From NCBI RefSeq assembly GCF_015234275.1, contig NZ_JADGII010000006.1: a DNA stretch of 64,000 nucleotides. One strand, given 5' to 3'. Positions 35,101 through 44,663 of the stretch are shown piece after piece; positions within the stretch are counted from its first letter, which is position 1, and every line of letters begins with the position of its first letter. Both the position numbers and the translations under genes were made by a program. The stretch is from Prosthecochloris ethylica. GTDB lineage: Bacteria > Bacteroidota > Chlorobiia > Chlorobiales > Chlorobiaceae. The notes under the pieces are model-generated. The model made no database searches. It worked only from the letters and a program-made list of their open reading frames with translations, and was not told the origin of the DNA.

Positions 35101-35388
35101 CAACCGACACCGGCGTGTGGATAACCTGTCTACAGCCTGTTCAGAACCACCAGAGATCTCAACATTCCCTGAACACCTGCAGCACACAACAGAACACCGA
35201 TCTTGATAACTCACGACCCCTCAAGAATCCATCAACAAGTTATCCACACGCATCCACGCCATCAAAATCACATTAAATCATTACAAAACAACAGCTTAAT
35301 CATCCAAAAAACCGGTTATCAAGATTTCCACACATTCTACAACAACAACAACCTCTTTAACTACATATAATAATTAAAGTAAGAGAAG
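35101..35388. other. DnaA-box-bearing dnaA-dnaN intergenic region
   Basis: This AT-rich gap of 288 bases holds perfect DnaA boxes at 35116-35124 (minus) and 35240-35248 (plus) and a partial one near 35324-35332. It may be the second half of a bipartite origin or a site for autoregulation. Confidence 0.65.
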
Positions 35389-36513
35389 ATGAAATTCTCA
35401 ACATCCATCAGACACTTCCAGGACACGGTCAACAAGGTTACCCAGGCTATTCCAGCCAAAGCTCTCGATCCACGGTATGAAAACCTGCACCTCTCTCTCG
35501 ATAACGGATCTCTGACACTGTTCGCTACCGATGGCGATATGTCGATTACGGCAATAACGGCTGTCGAATCTTCCGAAAACGGCCATGTTGGCATGAAAGC
35601 CCGTACGATACTCGACTTTCTTCGCAGTATGTACGATACGTCCGTAACATTTGCCATCGAACGTCAGCAGTTGAGCGATCAGGGAATCATGGATATCTCG
35701 ACCGACAAGGGATTGTACAAGATTCCCTGTACGCTGGAGAGCAAACAGGAAAAAAAGGACAAATCATTCAGCCTGGAGCTTACCCTTCCTGTAAAAGACC
35801 TTTCAGACATTATCCAGAAGACCATTTTTGCCTGCAGTGTCGATGGCATGAGACCTGCCATGATGGGCGTCCTGTTTGAAATTGAAAACAACAGCATCAC
35901 AGCGGTGTCGACTGATGGCCATCGTCTCGTTCGTTGCCGTAAACCCTGCCAGTCCGAGGTAGCAGAAAAGCAGAAACTGGTCATACCTGCACGTGTATTG
36001 TCGATTCTGCAAAAACTCATGGATGACGAACAGGTGACTGTCAGTATTGATACCACGAATAATTCTGTTCGTTTTACTTCGGGAAACATTGTTCTCGATG
36101 CCGCATTAATTGTGGAACAATATCCTAATTATGAGGCTGTTATTCCTCTGGAAAACGATAAAAATGTACGTGTGGAGCGTTCATTGCTGTACGATTCAGT
36201 GAAACGCGTCGGACGTTTTTCAAGCATAGGTGACATTCGTTTCAGTATTGCATCGAACAGTATCGATCTGATGGCTGAGAATACGAACGAGGGTGAATCA
36301 GCTCGTGAAGGTCTGCCGTGTACGTATGAAGGTGACGACATCACCATCGGTTTCAACTCAAAGTTTATCGAAGCGGCTCTCGCTCATATAGAATCGGATG
36401 CCGTCACGATGGAGCTCAGTACTCCTACTACGGCCGTTATCCTTAAACCAGCTGACGAGAAAGAAGAACGTGACCTGATCATTCTTGTTATGCCCGTGCG
36501 TATCAATAACTGA
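35389..36513 (+). CDS. dnaN: DNA polymerase III sliding clamp (beta subunit)
   Basis: A 374-residue clamp of normal length with three similar domains. Markers are the start KFSTSIRHFQDTVNKVTQAI, the middle VSTDGHRLVRCR and the end RDLIILVMPVRI. It encircles DNA and tethers the replicative polymerase. It follows dnaA in the classic order. Confidence 0.97.
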   Translation: MKFSTSIRHFQDTVNKVTQAIPAKALDPRYENLHLSLDNGSLTLFATDGDMSITAITAVESSENGHVGMKARTILDFLRSMYDTSVTFAIERQQLSDQGIMDISTDKGLYKIPCTLESKQEKKDKSFSLELTLPVKDLSDIIQKTIFACSVDGMRPAMMGVLFEIENNSITAVSTDGHRLVRCRKPCQSEVAEKQKLVIPARVLSILQKLMDDEQVTVSIDTTNNSVRFTSGNIVLDAALIVEQYPNYEAVIPLENDKNVRVERSLLYDSVKRVGRFSSIGDIRFSIASNSIDLMAENTNEGESAREGLPCTYEGDDITIGFNSKFIEAALAHIESDAVTMELSTPTTAVILKPADEKEERDLIILVMPVRINN

Positions 36514-36530
36514 GTTCAACGTAAAGGTTC

Positions 36531-37628
36531 TTGAAACTCAACACGATAAAGCTGCAGCATTTCAGAAAGCATGATAATCTGGAGTTTTCCCCTTCTGGAG
36601 GAATCACGCTTGTATACGGACCAAACGGAACGGGAAAGAGCAACATTCTTGAGGCAATTCACTTCTGTGCACTGGCTCGGGGGATGAACAATGCCCCTGA
36701 TCGGGAGTGTATGAACTTTGCAGCAGATCATTTTCTGCTGCAGGGTTTTTTTGAAAGCGACCTGGAGGTTGCCTGTGATATTCAGGTCAGCTATTCGCCC
36801 CGGGAAGGAAAACGCATCAGCCTGAACAAGAGCGATCTTCCCCGTTTTTCCGACCTGATCGGCGTGGTTCCCTGTGTAACGTTTTCCCCTCTGGAACTTC
36901 CCGTGGTCAATGGGCCTCCCGGCGAACGGCGGAGATTTGTCGATTCAGCTCTCTGCCAGATCAGCAGAACGTATCTCGAGAGGCTTCAGCAGTACCGTCG
37001 AATCCTTCAGCAGCGCAATGCGCTGTTGAGTAAGGCGGCGTACGAACCTCATTACAAGCAGAGCATTCACCTCTGGACAGAGCACCTTGCGGAGGCCGCA
37101 GCTGCCGTTATGACAGACAGATTGCATTTTCTTGAGGAGTTTTCCGTTGCTGTCGATGAGGTTTTTTCGCTTATGGGAATCGGAGAAACTCCATCAATTT
37201 CATACCGTTCTTCTCTTGGTATGTCTGGTGATTTGGCTGGTTTTGATGTGATTAAAGATTTTATTTTTTCTCGTTTTTCTGATATTAACGAGCAGGAGAT
37301 TCAAAGAAAGCAGACGCTTATTGGTCCTCATCGCGATGATTTTTTGTTTGAAATCGATGGGAAAGAAGTGAAAAGATATGCTTCACAGGGACAGATGAGA
37401 ACATTTCTTATTGCATTGAAAATTGCTCTTCAGAAATATATCTTCAGCAAGAAAAGTGAGGCTCCTGTATTTTTGCTCGACGATATTTTCAGTGAACTTG
37501 ATGATATACGTGTGGAGAAAGTGTTGGAGGTTATTCATGAATCCGGACAGGCGATTATCACATCGACATCAAAAAAGAATATTGATTTTCTCGATGAAGT
37601 AGCGCTTCACACTCTTCTGAATTCCTGA
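36531..37628 (+). CDS. recF: DNA replication and repair protein RecF
   Basis: A 365-residue SMC-like ATPase that loads RecA at gaps. It has Walker A YGPNGTGKSNILEAIHF, the signature region KRYASQGQMRTFLIALKIA and Walker B FLLDDIFSELDDIR. It starts with TTG at 36531, 17 bases after dnaN, preceded only by a weak AAAGG. The third and late part has lower GC than its neighbours. Confidence 0.95.
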   Translation: MKLNTIKLQHFRKHDNLEFSPSGGITLVYGPNGTGKSNILEAIHFCALARGMNNAPDRECMNFAADHFLLQGFFESDLEVACDIQVSYSPREGKRISLNKSDLPRFSDLIGVVPCVTFSPLELPVVNGPPGERRRFVDSALCQISRTYLERLQQYRRILQQRNALLSKAAYEPHYKQSIHLWTEHLAEAAAAVMTDRLHFLEEFSVAVDEVFSLMGIGETPSISYRSSLGMSGDLAGFDVIKDFIFSRFSDINEQEIQRKQTLIGPHRDDFLFEIDGKEVKRYASQGQMRTFLIALKIALQKYIFSKKSEAPVFLLDDIFSELDDIRVEKVLEVIHESGQAIITSTSKKNIDFLDEVALHTLLNS

Positions 37629-37642
37629 TTCTGAGGTGATGT

Positions 37643-37933
37643 ATGGCCAGTAAACATCCAAGGAAGCTCGATGATATCGTACTTGAAATGTGCGGTGTGC
37701 TTGGGCTTGACGAAGCATATGAGCAGCACCGGATCATGAACGTCTGGAACACTGTTGTCGGAGATACCATCACCCGGGTTTCCCGTGTCCGCCATTGCAA
37801 GGATGGTGTGCTCTATGTAACGGTTTTCAATGCTTCATGGCGTCAGGAGCTGCGTTTCAGGAAGCGCCATGTTATCAGTGCACTGAACAAGGAACTGGGA
37901 AGCGATATCGTCCGCGATATCGTGTTTTACTGA
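37643..37933 (+). CDS. DciA-like (DUF721) protein
   Basis: A 96-residue basic protein of the DUF721 family: VVGDTITRVSRVRHCKDGVL, then VFNASWRQELRFRKRHVI. DciA members assist loading of the replicative helicase in bacteria lacking DnaC. Its place 14 bases after recF in the dnaA-dnaN-recF run supports a replication role. Confidence 0.82.
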   Translation: MASKHPRKLDDIVLEMCGVLGLDEAYEQHRIMNVWNTVVGDTITRVSRVRHCKDGVLYVTVFNASWRQELRFRKRHVISALNKELGSDIVRDIVFY

Positions 37934-38149
37934 GTCGTGAGGTGTTCTCCTGCCGGGTTTTGTTGCTGTGACCATGTTTCGACATGACAATGTTTCGACA
38001 GTGAAGACGTACGTGGGACGATATCCGGAACATCCGGTCGCGATTACGGGATCGATATCACTGTTTGAACTGTAGAGCGGCTGCAGAGGGAAACCAGCAC
38101 TAGTGAACATCTCTGCCGTTGGGATGTTGCTGGAGGGCAGGGTGAGCGG

Positions 38150-38186
38150 GGAAAAACAACAAGGGAGGCACTGTATGCCTCCCTTG
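38150..38186 (-). terminator. Terminator after the flavodiiron gene
   Basis: An 11-bp perfect stem (38160-38170 with 38176-38186) lies 20 bases beyond the stop of the minus-strand gene and is followed on that strand by TTGTTTTTC. The rest of 37934-38206 holds only an 11-bp direct repeat at 37974 and 37990. Confidence 0.8.
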
Positions 38187-38206
38187 TGATCGTCTGTGTA
38201 CCGATA

Positions 38207-39430
38207 TCAGGTGTCACAGACAAGCTTGTTTTTTTCGATCAGAGCTTCAGCAAACTCTCTGCCGAAATCAATGCATTCCTGAAACTCCTTTTCATGAGGT
38301 TTGAACTTCACTTTCATGTTTTTGTCGAAGACTTTGAGCTTCAGGTTTGTAAAGTTTGTCTCGATAATTTTCGTGCTTTCTCCGCTCCATCCGTAGGATC
38401 CGAATGCCGCACCAAGTTTTCCCCGGTCGCGGATTGGATTGATTGCGGCAAAGAGCTGGTATATCTGAGGAACGATATTCTGATTGATTGTCGGTGACCC
38501 CACGACGATTGCCGAACTGTGCGCAATCTTTTCCTCGAGTTTCGAGAAATGCATGTTTTCGATGTCACACACATCGACCGTGAAGTTGCATGCAGGCCTG
38601 ATCCCTTCAGCTATCTTTTCCGCCATGAGGGTCGTGTTTTCATACGCAGAGACATACGCTACCAGGATGTTTTTTTCATTTGGAAGCGCAATAGCGCTCT
38701 GTGAGTATTTTTTCGACAGCTCGACATATTTCTTCCAGTCTGAACGAAGAATCGGTCCGTGACCGGGGCAGATGACCTTGATATCAAGGTCCTTGATCCT
38801 TTCGATGGCATCGAGCATGTATTTGCTGAACGGCCGGAGAATAGCGTCGAAGTAGTAGGTGAACGCATCGTCAAAATCTCCTACCTTGTCGTCGTACATC
38901 TCTTCATGGCAGTAGTGGCACCCAAAGGAGTCACAGGTAAACAGGACGTTGTCTTCTTCGAGCCAGGTATAGATGCTGTCCGGCCAGTGCAGGTTGAGGG
39001 CGTTGATGAACCTCAGGGTTTTGTTGCCGAGATCGAGCGTGTCACCATCTTTGACAGTCTTGTACGCAAATTCTTTTCCGACAAGGTCTTTGAGAAATTT
39101 GATGGCGTTTGCGCTCCCGACAACGGTTGCGTTGGGGGCTACTTCGAGCAGGTTGCCGATGTTGCCCGAGTGATCCGGTTCCGTGTGATCGACAATGATG
39201 TATTCGATCTCGGTAGGGTCCGTTACCTGTTTGATTTTTTCAAGATAAGCGGGCCAGAATTTTTCCTTGCTTGTCTCTACAACGGCTTTTTTCTCCGCAT
39301 TGATAAAGTATGAGTTGTAGGTGGTACCGTATTTGGTTTCCATGACAATGTCAAAGGTGACAAGTCCCGGATCCAGGACTCCGATCCACGTTACATCGTC
39401 TGTTACCGGTAAAACTCTGTTATCAGTCAT
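38207..39430 (-). CDS. Flavodiiron protein (A-type flavoprotein, FprA family)
   Basis: A 407-residue oxygen- or NO-reducing enzyme. The N-terminal beta-lactamase-like domain holds the diiron ligands in VDHTEPDHSGN, with further His ligands in FGCHYCHEEMYD and ICPGHGPIL. The C-terminal flavodoxin domain (VAYVSAYENTTLMAEKI) binds FMN. It protects an anaerobe from oxygen by reducing it to water; the electron donor (rubredoxin or ferredoxin) is not encoded here. O2 versus NO preference cannot be told. Confidence 0.93.
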   Translation of the reverse strand: MTDNRVLPVTDDVTWIGVLDPGLVTFDIVMETKYGTTYNSYFINAEKKAVVETSKEKFWPAYLEKIKQVTDPTEIEYIIVDHTEPDHSGNIGNLLEVAPNATVVGSANAIKFLKDLVGKEFAYKTVKDGDTLDLGNKTLRFINALNLHWPDSIYTWLEEDNVLFTCDSFGCHYCHEEMYDDKVGDFDDAFTYYFDAILRPFSKYMLDAIERIKDLDIKVICPGHGPILRSDWKKYVELSKKYSQSAIALPNEKNILVAYVSAYENTTLMAEKIAEGIRPACNFTVDVCDIENMHFSKLEEKIAHSSAIVVGSPTINQNIVPQIYQLFAAINPIRDRGKLGAAFGSYGWSGESTKIIETNFTNLKLKVFDKNMKVKFKPHEKEFQECIDFGREFAEALIEKNKLVCDT

Positions 39431-39592
39431 TGTATGATGTTTGGTTAGTGTTGTGCTTGGTATTCAAGGGTGCTGTATTCTTATTCAGTATAGTTACGAT
39501 TCAGGGTTCCTGAAAGTTCCATGTATGCTTTCTTTCCGAAGTTTACGGGGAATTCATTGTACACAGTCTACATACGTGTATTTGGAGGGCTT

Positions 39593-41980
39593 TCAGAATA
39601 GGCCCTGTTCAGGGGGCTGTGTGTCACTGTCCCTGCTCTCGATTTCCCGGATCAACTCGATGCCTTCGGGGGAAAATGAAAAGAGGGTATCTGTCGTAAA
39701 GATAGCACTGAAATCCTGTGGTCTGAAGAACGGGAGAAATTTCTGGCTGAATTCATCGAGCCTCTTCAGGTAGAACTGTGTGTTTTCATCCGGCTGCCCG
39801 GGGTTCCATTCATCCGCAAGTTTGCCTCTGTCGTAATGGCTTGTCTGCAGCCCGCTTCCGGCAACATAATAGGTGATCCGGTCACCCTTGTTTACCGTGA
39901 GCCCTTTTCTGATGGCCAGTTCATAGGTGATGGTTTTTGAACGGGTTCCGGTCGTGACATCATTCTTGTATTGGTCGAGGGGCGTTTTCATGGATTCGGT
40001 TCTCGAAAAATCCTCGATGCTCCACTCATGGTTCATGATCCTGTTTTTCCAGTGAACGTACAGATCATGAAGTCCCTGAATATCTTCCTCCAGAAGCTTT
40101 TTGAAGCCTTCACGTACAAATTCCCGGCCGAATTTTTCACCGCTTCTGCTGATAAGTGACGACCCCTTGAGTTTCATGCTCCCGTCGTACTGCAGCAGGA
40201 CATAATTTTTTTTCATGTAGGAGATCATTTTTCTGAACCTCCCGTCATAACCGATCGTGATGCCTTCCGGCATGACATCGGATACCTCCCTGACCAGTGC
40301 TATTTCCTGTTCCTCGGTTGTGATATGCGGTGGAGGAACGAACAGGATGCCGTCAGTGTCTACTTCGATCACCCGTGAACCACGGGATTCAAACTCCCTG
40401 ATCATCTGCCGGGCAATTTCCTGTCCTGTCGTCGTTACCCGCTCCGCTTCGCCGTAATCATTGAATATACCACCGCTGAAACCGAGATAACCGTACATGG
40501 CATTGATGACGATTTTAAACGATGCCTGCATGGCATCGAGGTTTTCTGACAACTGCCTGTTGCCGTTTCGCTTTTCCTCCTTCGCGCTGTTCTTTGCCTT
40601 GAATCTCAGGTCTTTCAGGTCGGAAAGGATTCTGGGAAATATCCTGCGTTCATCACTTGCAGGACAGACATGGTACGTGAGCATGATGGAGGGATACAGG
40701 GATTCGACATCAGCATACACAACGGGCCCGAGGATTCCTTTCAGAAAGACATCGGTATAACCTCCCGAGCCCTGTTGTCCTGTTCCTGGCCTTGGAATGC
40801 TGTGTTTGTGACGCAGATACTCCCTGACCATGACGCCTTCAATTTTTGCAGCCGGTCCCATTCGTGATGTCTGTGCGTAGCTGTAGGGCATCATCTGCGT
40901 CTGGTAGAAGTTGCTTCCCGAGAGGATTGACGATATCTCTCTCGTTTCCCGGACATCGTCCAGGGCGTATGCCAGGAGCTTTTCAGGATTGTTGTCCCAC
41001 AGGTCGGCTATTTCACTGTAATCCACATAGGTCCTGTCCGGAGCGGCCACTCCGAAAAATTTTGCCGCTACTTTCAGTCCATAACCCGGCATTGACCGCC
41101 GGGCGACATCATAACTCTGAACAAGAAAGTAGGTATCGATCACATGTCTTCCTGCAATTTCATAATAGTGGTAGTCGATCGATCGTTCGGCAAATCGTAT
41201 GCTGGCAGGATAGCTTCTGGGAATGGATCCATCCCTTCCCAGGCGAAATTCAACCCCGTTGATTTCGCATCGGCGTTGCAGGTAGGGGAGGTCGAAATTG
41301 AAAATATTATGACCTTCGATGACATCGGGATCCTGTGCCTGGATGATACTGACCAGTTCTTCGAGCAGTTCCTTTTCCGTGCGTTCTTTTGCATGGATTA
41401 CCCGTTCCCACCCCCTGTTGTCACAGAGTGAGATGATTATGATCGGATCTTTCCCATGCTCTACTTTTGTCGAGGTGTTTTTTTCAGGCCTGTAGTATGT
41501 TTCGATATCGAGCTGCAGACGGTGGAGCTCGTCAAACACCATACCCTTGAACAGGGTTTTTCCTGTCTGCATGAGGTACTGGGTGATGGCATCGCCCCGG
41601 TTGTAGACGAGATGGGTTTTCCCTGGTGGCTGTTGAGATTCTTCGCCTTCGGGGGTGCTTTTGGACTGAATATGGTCGAGAGCGCTACGGTAGTTGCTCC
41701 AGCTTTTGAAGATCGCGAGGTATTGATAGTAGTTATCTCCTTCGAGCCTGATGAGCCAGTATTTTTCCTGGCGCCTGGGGATAAAGTCCTGCAGGAGTTC
41801 ATGACCTGAAAGAAAAAAAAATGGAAAAAACGGTTCGTTCCTGTTTGTAATGCCATCACTGCTTCGTGTATATAGACGTATTTCGGCATCACCAGACTGG
41901 TGCAGTCCGATGATTCGTTCTTCCTTGTCTTTTCCGTACAGCAAGGTATTGTTGAACGTAGTGTCGGCAAGTATATTCAT
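39593..41980 (-). CDS. Family B DNA polymerase with 3'-5' exonuclease
   Basis: A 795-residue polymerase resembling bacterial Pol II and archaeal enzymes. Exonuclease motifs are LDIETYYR, EGHNIFNFDLPYL and YALDDVRET. Polymerase motifs are A, DVESLYPSIM; B, KIVINAMYGYLGF; and C, VIEVDTDGIL. The usual acidic residues are present, so it is probably active in repair or translesion synthesis. Sequence with an ATG further upstream (42037) is really part of a parS site; ATG 41980 follows AAGAAGAG and is preferred. Confidence 0.9.
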   Translation of the reverse strand: MNILADTTFNNTLLYGKDKEERIIGLHQSGDAEIRLYTRSSDGITNRNEPFFPFFFLSGHELLQDFIPRRQEKYWLIRLEGDNYYQYLAIFKSWSNYRSALDHIQSKSTPEGEESQQPPGKTHLVYNRGDAITQYLMQTGKTLFKGMVFDELHRLQLDIETYYRPEKNTSTKVEHGKDPIIIISLCDNRGWERVIHAKERTEKELLEELVSIIQAQDPDVIEGHNIFNFDLPYLQRRCEINGVEFRLGRDGSIPRSYPASIRFAERSIDYHYYEIAGRHVIDTYFLVQSYDVARRSMPGYGLKVAAKFFGVAAPDRTYVDYSEIADLWDNNPEKLLAYALDDVRETREISSILSGSNFYQTQMMPYSYAQTSRMGPAAKIEGVMVREYLRHKHSIPRPGTGQQGSGGYTDVFLKGILGPVVYADVESLYPSIMLTYHVCPASDERRIFPRILSDLKDLRFKAKNSAKEEKRNGNRQLSENLDAMQASFKIVINAMYGYLGFSGGIFNDYGEAERVTTTGQEIARQMIREFESRGSRVIEVDTDGILFVPPPHITTEEQEIALVREVSDVMPEGITIGYDGRFRKMISYMKKNYVLLQYDGSMKLKGSSLISRSGEKFGREFVREGFKKLLEEDIQGLHDLYVHWKNRIMNHEWSIEDFSRTESMKTPLDQYKNDVTTGTRSKTITYELAIRKGLTVNKGDRITYYVAGSGLQTSHYDRGKLADEWNPGQPDENTQFYLKRLDEFSQKFLPFFRPQDFSAIFTTDTLFSFSPEGIELIREIESRDSDTQPPEQGLF

Positions 41981-42020
41981 GTTCTCTTCTTTTTCGCCTG
42001 TGTTGAACTGTTCGTGGAAA

Positions 42021-42036
42021 TGTTTCACGTGAAACA
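42021..42036. promoter_or_regulatory. parS partition site
   Basis: A perfect 16-bp palindrome TGTTTCACGTGAAACA, the consensus ParB-binding parS site. It lies in the 63-base gap between mnmG and the polymerase gene. A second identical copy is at 43924-43939. Confidence 0.95.
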
Positions 42037-42043
42037 TTTCGGT

Positions 42044-43909
42044 TTATCTGCCGAGACGGACCATCAGAACCGAGATATCCGCCGGAGTGACTCCGAGAAT
42101 TCGTGATGCCTGCCCGATTGTTTCCGGTCGGTGTCGCAGGAGTTTTTCACGACCTTCGTTTGACAGTCCTTTTACGGCATGATAATCAAAACTTTCCGGA
42201 ATGTGATGTTCTTCCAGGCGCGCGATTTTTTCAGCCATCAATTGTTCGCGCTTGATATATCCTTCGTATTTGCAGTCGATTTCAACCTGTTCAAGTACAC
42301 TGGGGTCGTCTGTGACAGCTTTTGCCTGTTCAGCCAGTGAGGGGGATGCCTCAAGAATGCCCTGGATGGAAATCGATGGCCTCTTGAGCAGGTTGAATAC
42401 TCTCATGCTTCCTGACGGGGCCTTGTAGGAGGTTTGTGCGAACAGGTGCTGTATCTTTTCGGGAGAGAGTCTTTCCGATTGCAGCAGAGTGGTGAGGGCA
42501 TGTATGCTGTCTTCTTTTTGCCGCAACCTCTGTATCTGCTGATCGCCGATGAGGCCGAATTTCTTTCCGTAGTGCATCAGGCGTCTGTCGGCATTATCCT
42601 GTCGAAGGATAATGCGGTGTTCTGCCGCTGATGTAAACATCCTGTAGGGTTCGCTGGTTTCCTTGGTGATGAGATCATCGATGAGGACACCGATATAGGC
42701 CTCATGGCGTTTGAGCACAAACGGTTCCTGGCCGGTATTTTTGAGAGCGGCGTTTATCCCGGCGATCAATCCCTGGGCAGCTGCTTCTTCATATCCTGAG
42801 GTTCCGTTAATCTGTCCACAGAAGTACAGGTTGTCGATCAGTTTCGTTTCCATGGTGGCGTGGATCTGCCAGGGAAAGAAAAAGTCGTACTCGATAGCAT
42901 ACCCCGGCCGCATGACGACAACATGTTCGAGCCCGGGAATGGTTTTCATCGCTTCGATCTGTATATCTTCGGGAAGCGATGTGGAGAGTCCGTTCACATA
43001 CATTTCATTGGTATCGAACCCTTCGGGCTCAAGAAAAATATGGTGGCTCTTGCGGTCCTTGAAGCGGAATATCTTGTCCTCGATCGATGGACAGTAACGG
43101 GGTCCGACTCCCTGCACTTTTCCTGTGAAGAGTGGTGAGCGGTCAAAGCCCTGTTCGAGAATCGTGTGGGTCTTCTCTGTCGTAGCGGTCAGGTAGCAGC
43201 TCAATTGCCGTCGCGGGGTTGAGCGGGATGTTGAGAATGAGAAGATGACGGGATCTGTATCGCCGGGCTGTTCTGTGACCTTGCTGAAATCCACGCTCCG
43301 CTTGTCGATCCGTGCGGGTGTCCCGGTTTTCAGTCTCCCGGCCTTGAATCCTCTCGTAACCAGGTTCTCTGTCAGGCCATGAACCGGAGGCTCGGCTATT
43401 GTGCGTCCCCCGGGATAATGGGTCATCCCTATGTGGATAAGGCCGTTCAGGAACGTTCCGCAGGCAAGAATGACCGCTCGTCCTTCGATGGTCCTTCCTG
43501 TGGTGATCATGACTCCGTGGCAGCTGGTTCCTGATACACGTATATCGGTAACGGTATCCTGGAGGAGGTCGATAAGCGGTTCCTGTTCAATTACTTTTCT
43601 CATGTACAGGGTGTATTCCGCCCTGTCAGCCTGGGCACGGGGGGAGTGCATTGCCGGACCTTTGCTCCGGTTCAGCATCCGGAACTGGATTCCTGTGGTA
43701 TCGATGGCTTTTGCCATTTCACCGCCAAGTGCATCGATTTCCCGTGTGATCTGCCCTTTTGCGACGCCGCCGATTGCGGGGTTGCAGGACATGCGTGCAA
43801 TGGCGGTGAAATCCGAAGTGATCAGCAGGCATTTCTGGCCCATTCTTGCGGCTGCAAGAGCTGCTTCGCATCCGGCATGGCCTGCACCGGCGACAATAAT
43901 ATCATACAT
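42044..43909 (-). CDS. mnmG: tRNA uridine-34 modification enzyme MnmG (GidA)
   Basis: A 621-residue FAD enzyme that, with MnmE, adds the carboxymethylaminomethyl group at wobble uridine. The FAD loop is VAGAGHAGCEAALAAARMG; further signatures are CNPAIGGVAKGQ, LKTGTPARID and GQINGTSGYEEAAAQG. The C-terminal helical domain is complete. The gene is bracketed by two parS sites, as near many bacterial origins, but parA and parB are not in this window. Confidence 0.96.
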   Translation of the reverse strand: MYDIIVAGAGHAGCEAALAAARMGQKCLLITSDFTAIARMSCNPAIGGVAKGQITREIDALGGEMAKAIDTTGIQFRMLNRSKGPAMHSPRAQADRAEYTLYMRKVIEQEPLIDLLQDTVTDIRVSGTSCHGVMITTGRTIEGRAVILACGTFLNGLIHIGMTHYPGGRTIAEPPVHGLTENLVTRGFKAGRLKTGTPARIDKRSVDFSKVTEQPGDTDPVIFSFSTSRSTPRRQLSCYLTATTEKTHTILEQGFDRSPLFTGKVQGVGPRYCPSIEDKIFRFKDRKSHHIFLEPEGFDTNEMYVNGLSTSLPEDIQIEAMKTIPGLEHVVVMRPGYAIEYDFFFPWQIHATMETKLIDNLYFCGQINGTSGYEEAAAQGLIAGINAALKNTGQEPFVLKRHEAYIGVLIDDLITKETSEPYRMFTSAAEHRIILRQDNADRRLMHYGKKFGLIGDQQIQRLRQKEDSIHALTTLLQSERLSPEKIQHLFAQTSYKAPSGSMRVFNLLKRPSISIQGILEASPSLAEQAKAVTDDPSVLEQVEIDCKYEGYIKREQLMAEKIARLEEHHIPESFDYHAVKGLSNEGREKLLRHRPETIGQASRILGVTPADISVLMVRLGR

Positions 43910-43923
43910 CTTGTCTGACTCTG

Positions 43924-43939
43924 TGTTTCACGTGAAACA
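43924..43939. promoter_or_regulatory. parS partition site
   Basis: A second perfect TGTTTCACGTGAAACA, just upstream of the mnmG start codon. Identical to the copy at 42021-42036. Confidence 0.95.
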
Positions 43940-44207
43940 GTGCTTGATAATGAAGTGAAGGAAGTACACAACAGGATAGTGTCTGTTGTTGTGTAATAAA
44001 AGCGTATTTCTTGTCTGCAGCAATACCAGCATCTGAAAGCGGGATGTCCTGAAGCCTGTTCCGGTTCGTTCGATACCCCTTTCAGCGGGTACACCGGTAA
44101 AGTATAAAAAATTTGGTTTGGCGATGTGAAATTGTTATATAACTATATGCTTATATAAAGCCGGCTATTGATGGAGTTTTTTCAATCCCCCCTGAAACGC
44201 AGACGGT

Positions 44208-44645
44208 ATGGACAGAAGGGCTTTTCTCAGGAGTATGTCGCTCGGCGGTATGGCTGCAACGGTTCTTCCGTTGAACCTGTTGGCCGCCTGGCAGAAAAAG
44301 AACTTTACGGAGGCAGGGTTCCGTGAAGCAATGATCAATAATTTCGGGACGGATACGGTTCCCGTGAGTGAGCGTGTAACGATTACCGCGCCCCCTGTGG
44401 CTACGAACAGCGCGATGATCCCTGTCGAGGTGATGACCGATCTCGATGCAGACCGTATGTACCTGCTGGTTGAGAAAAATCTCACTCCCCTGGTATATCG
44501 TCTTGACCTCAAGCCGGGTATGATGCCGTATTTCAATATCAGGATCAAAATGAGGGAGAGTTCTCCCGTTCATGCGGTCGTAAGGTCCGGCGGAAGCTGG
44601 CATCGGGCTGTCGTTGATATTGAAGTGACCTCTCAGGCTTGTTAA
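44208..44645 (+). CDS. soxY: SoxY-like sulfur carrier with bare C-terminal cysteine
   Basis: A 145-residue protein with a twin-arginine signal (DRRAFLRSMSLGGMAATVLP). The carrier domain contains ERVTITAPPVATNSAMIPVE. Canonical SoxY ends in GGCGG, where the Cys carries the sulfur substrate; here the chain ends VTSQAC, so the Cys is the last residue with no glycines around it. It should pair with the SoxZ encoded 18 bases downstream in the periplasm. With fccA and fccB following, it may accept sulfur from sulfide or polysulfide oxidation instead of taking part in the full Sox cycle. No soxXAB genes are nearby. Confidence 0.85.
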   Translation: MDRRAFLRSMSLGGMAATVLPLNLLAAWQKKNFTEAGFREAMINNFGTDTVPVSERVTITAPPVATNSAMIPVEVMTDLDADRMYLLVEKNLTPLVYRLDLKPGMMPYFNIRIKMRESSPVHAVVRSGGSWHRAVVDIEVTSQAC

Positions 44646-44663
44646 CCATGTTATTGTATCGTT

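Noticed and set aside
37974..38000. 11-bp direct repeat (ATGTTTCGACA) in the gap after dciA
   Set aside because: Only two short copies with no link to a gene start; chance cannot be excluded.
42022..42037. Polymerase start at an upstream ATG (MFHVKH)
   Set aside because: Those codons are the parS palindrome; the ATG at 41980 has a proper RBS.
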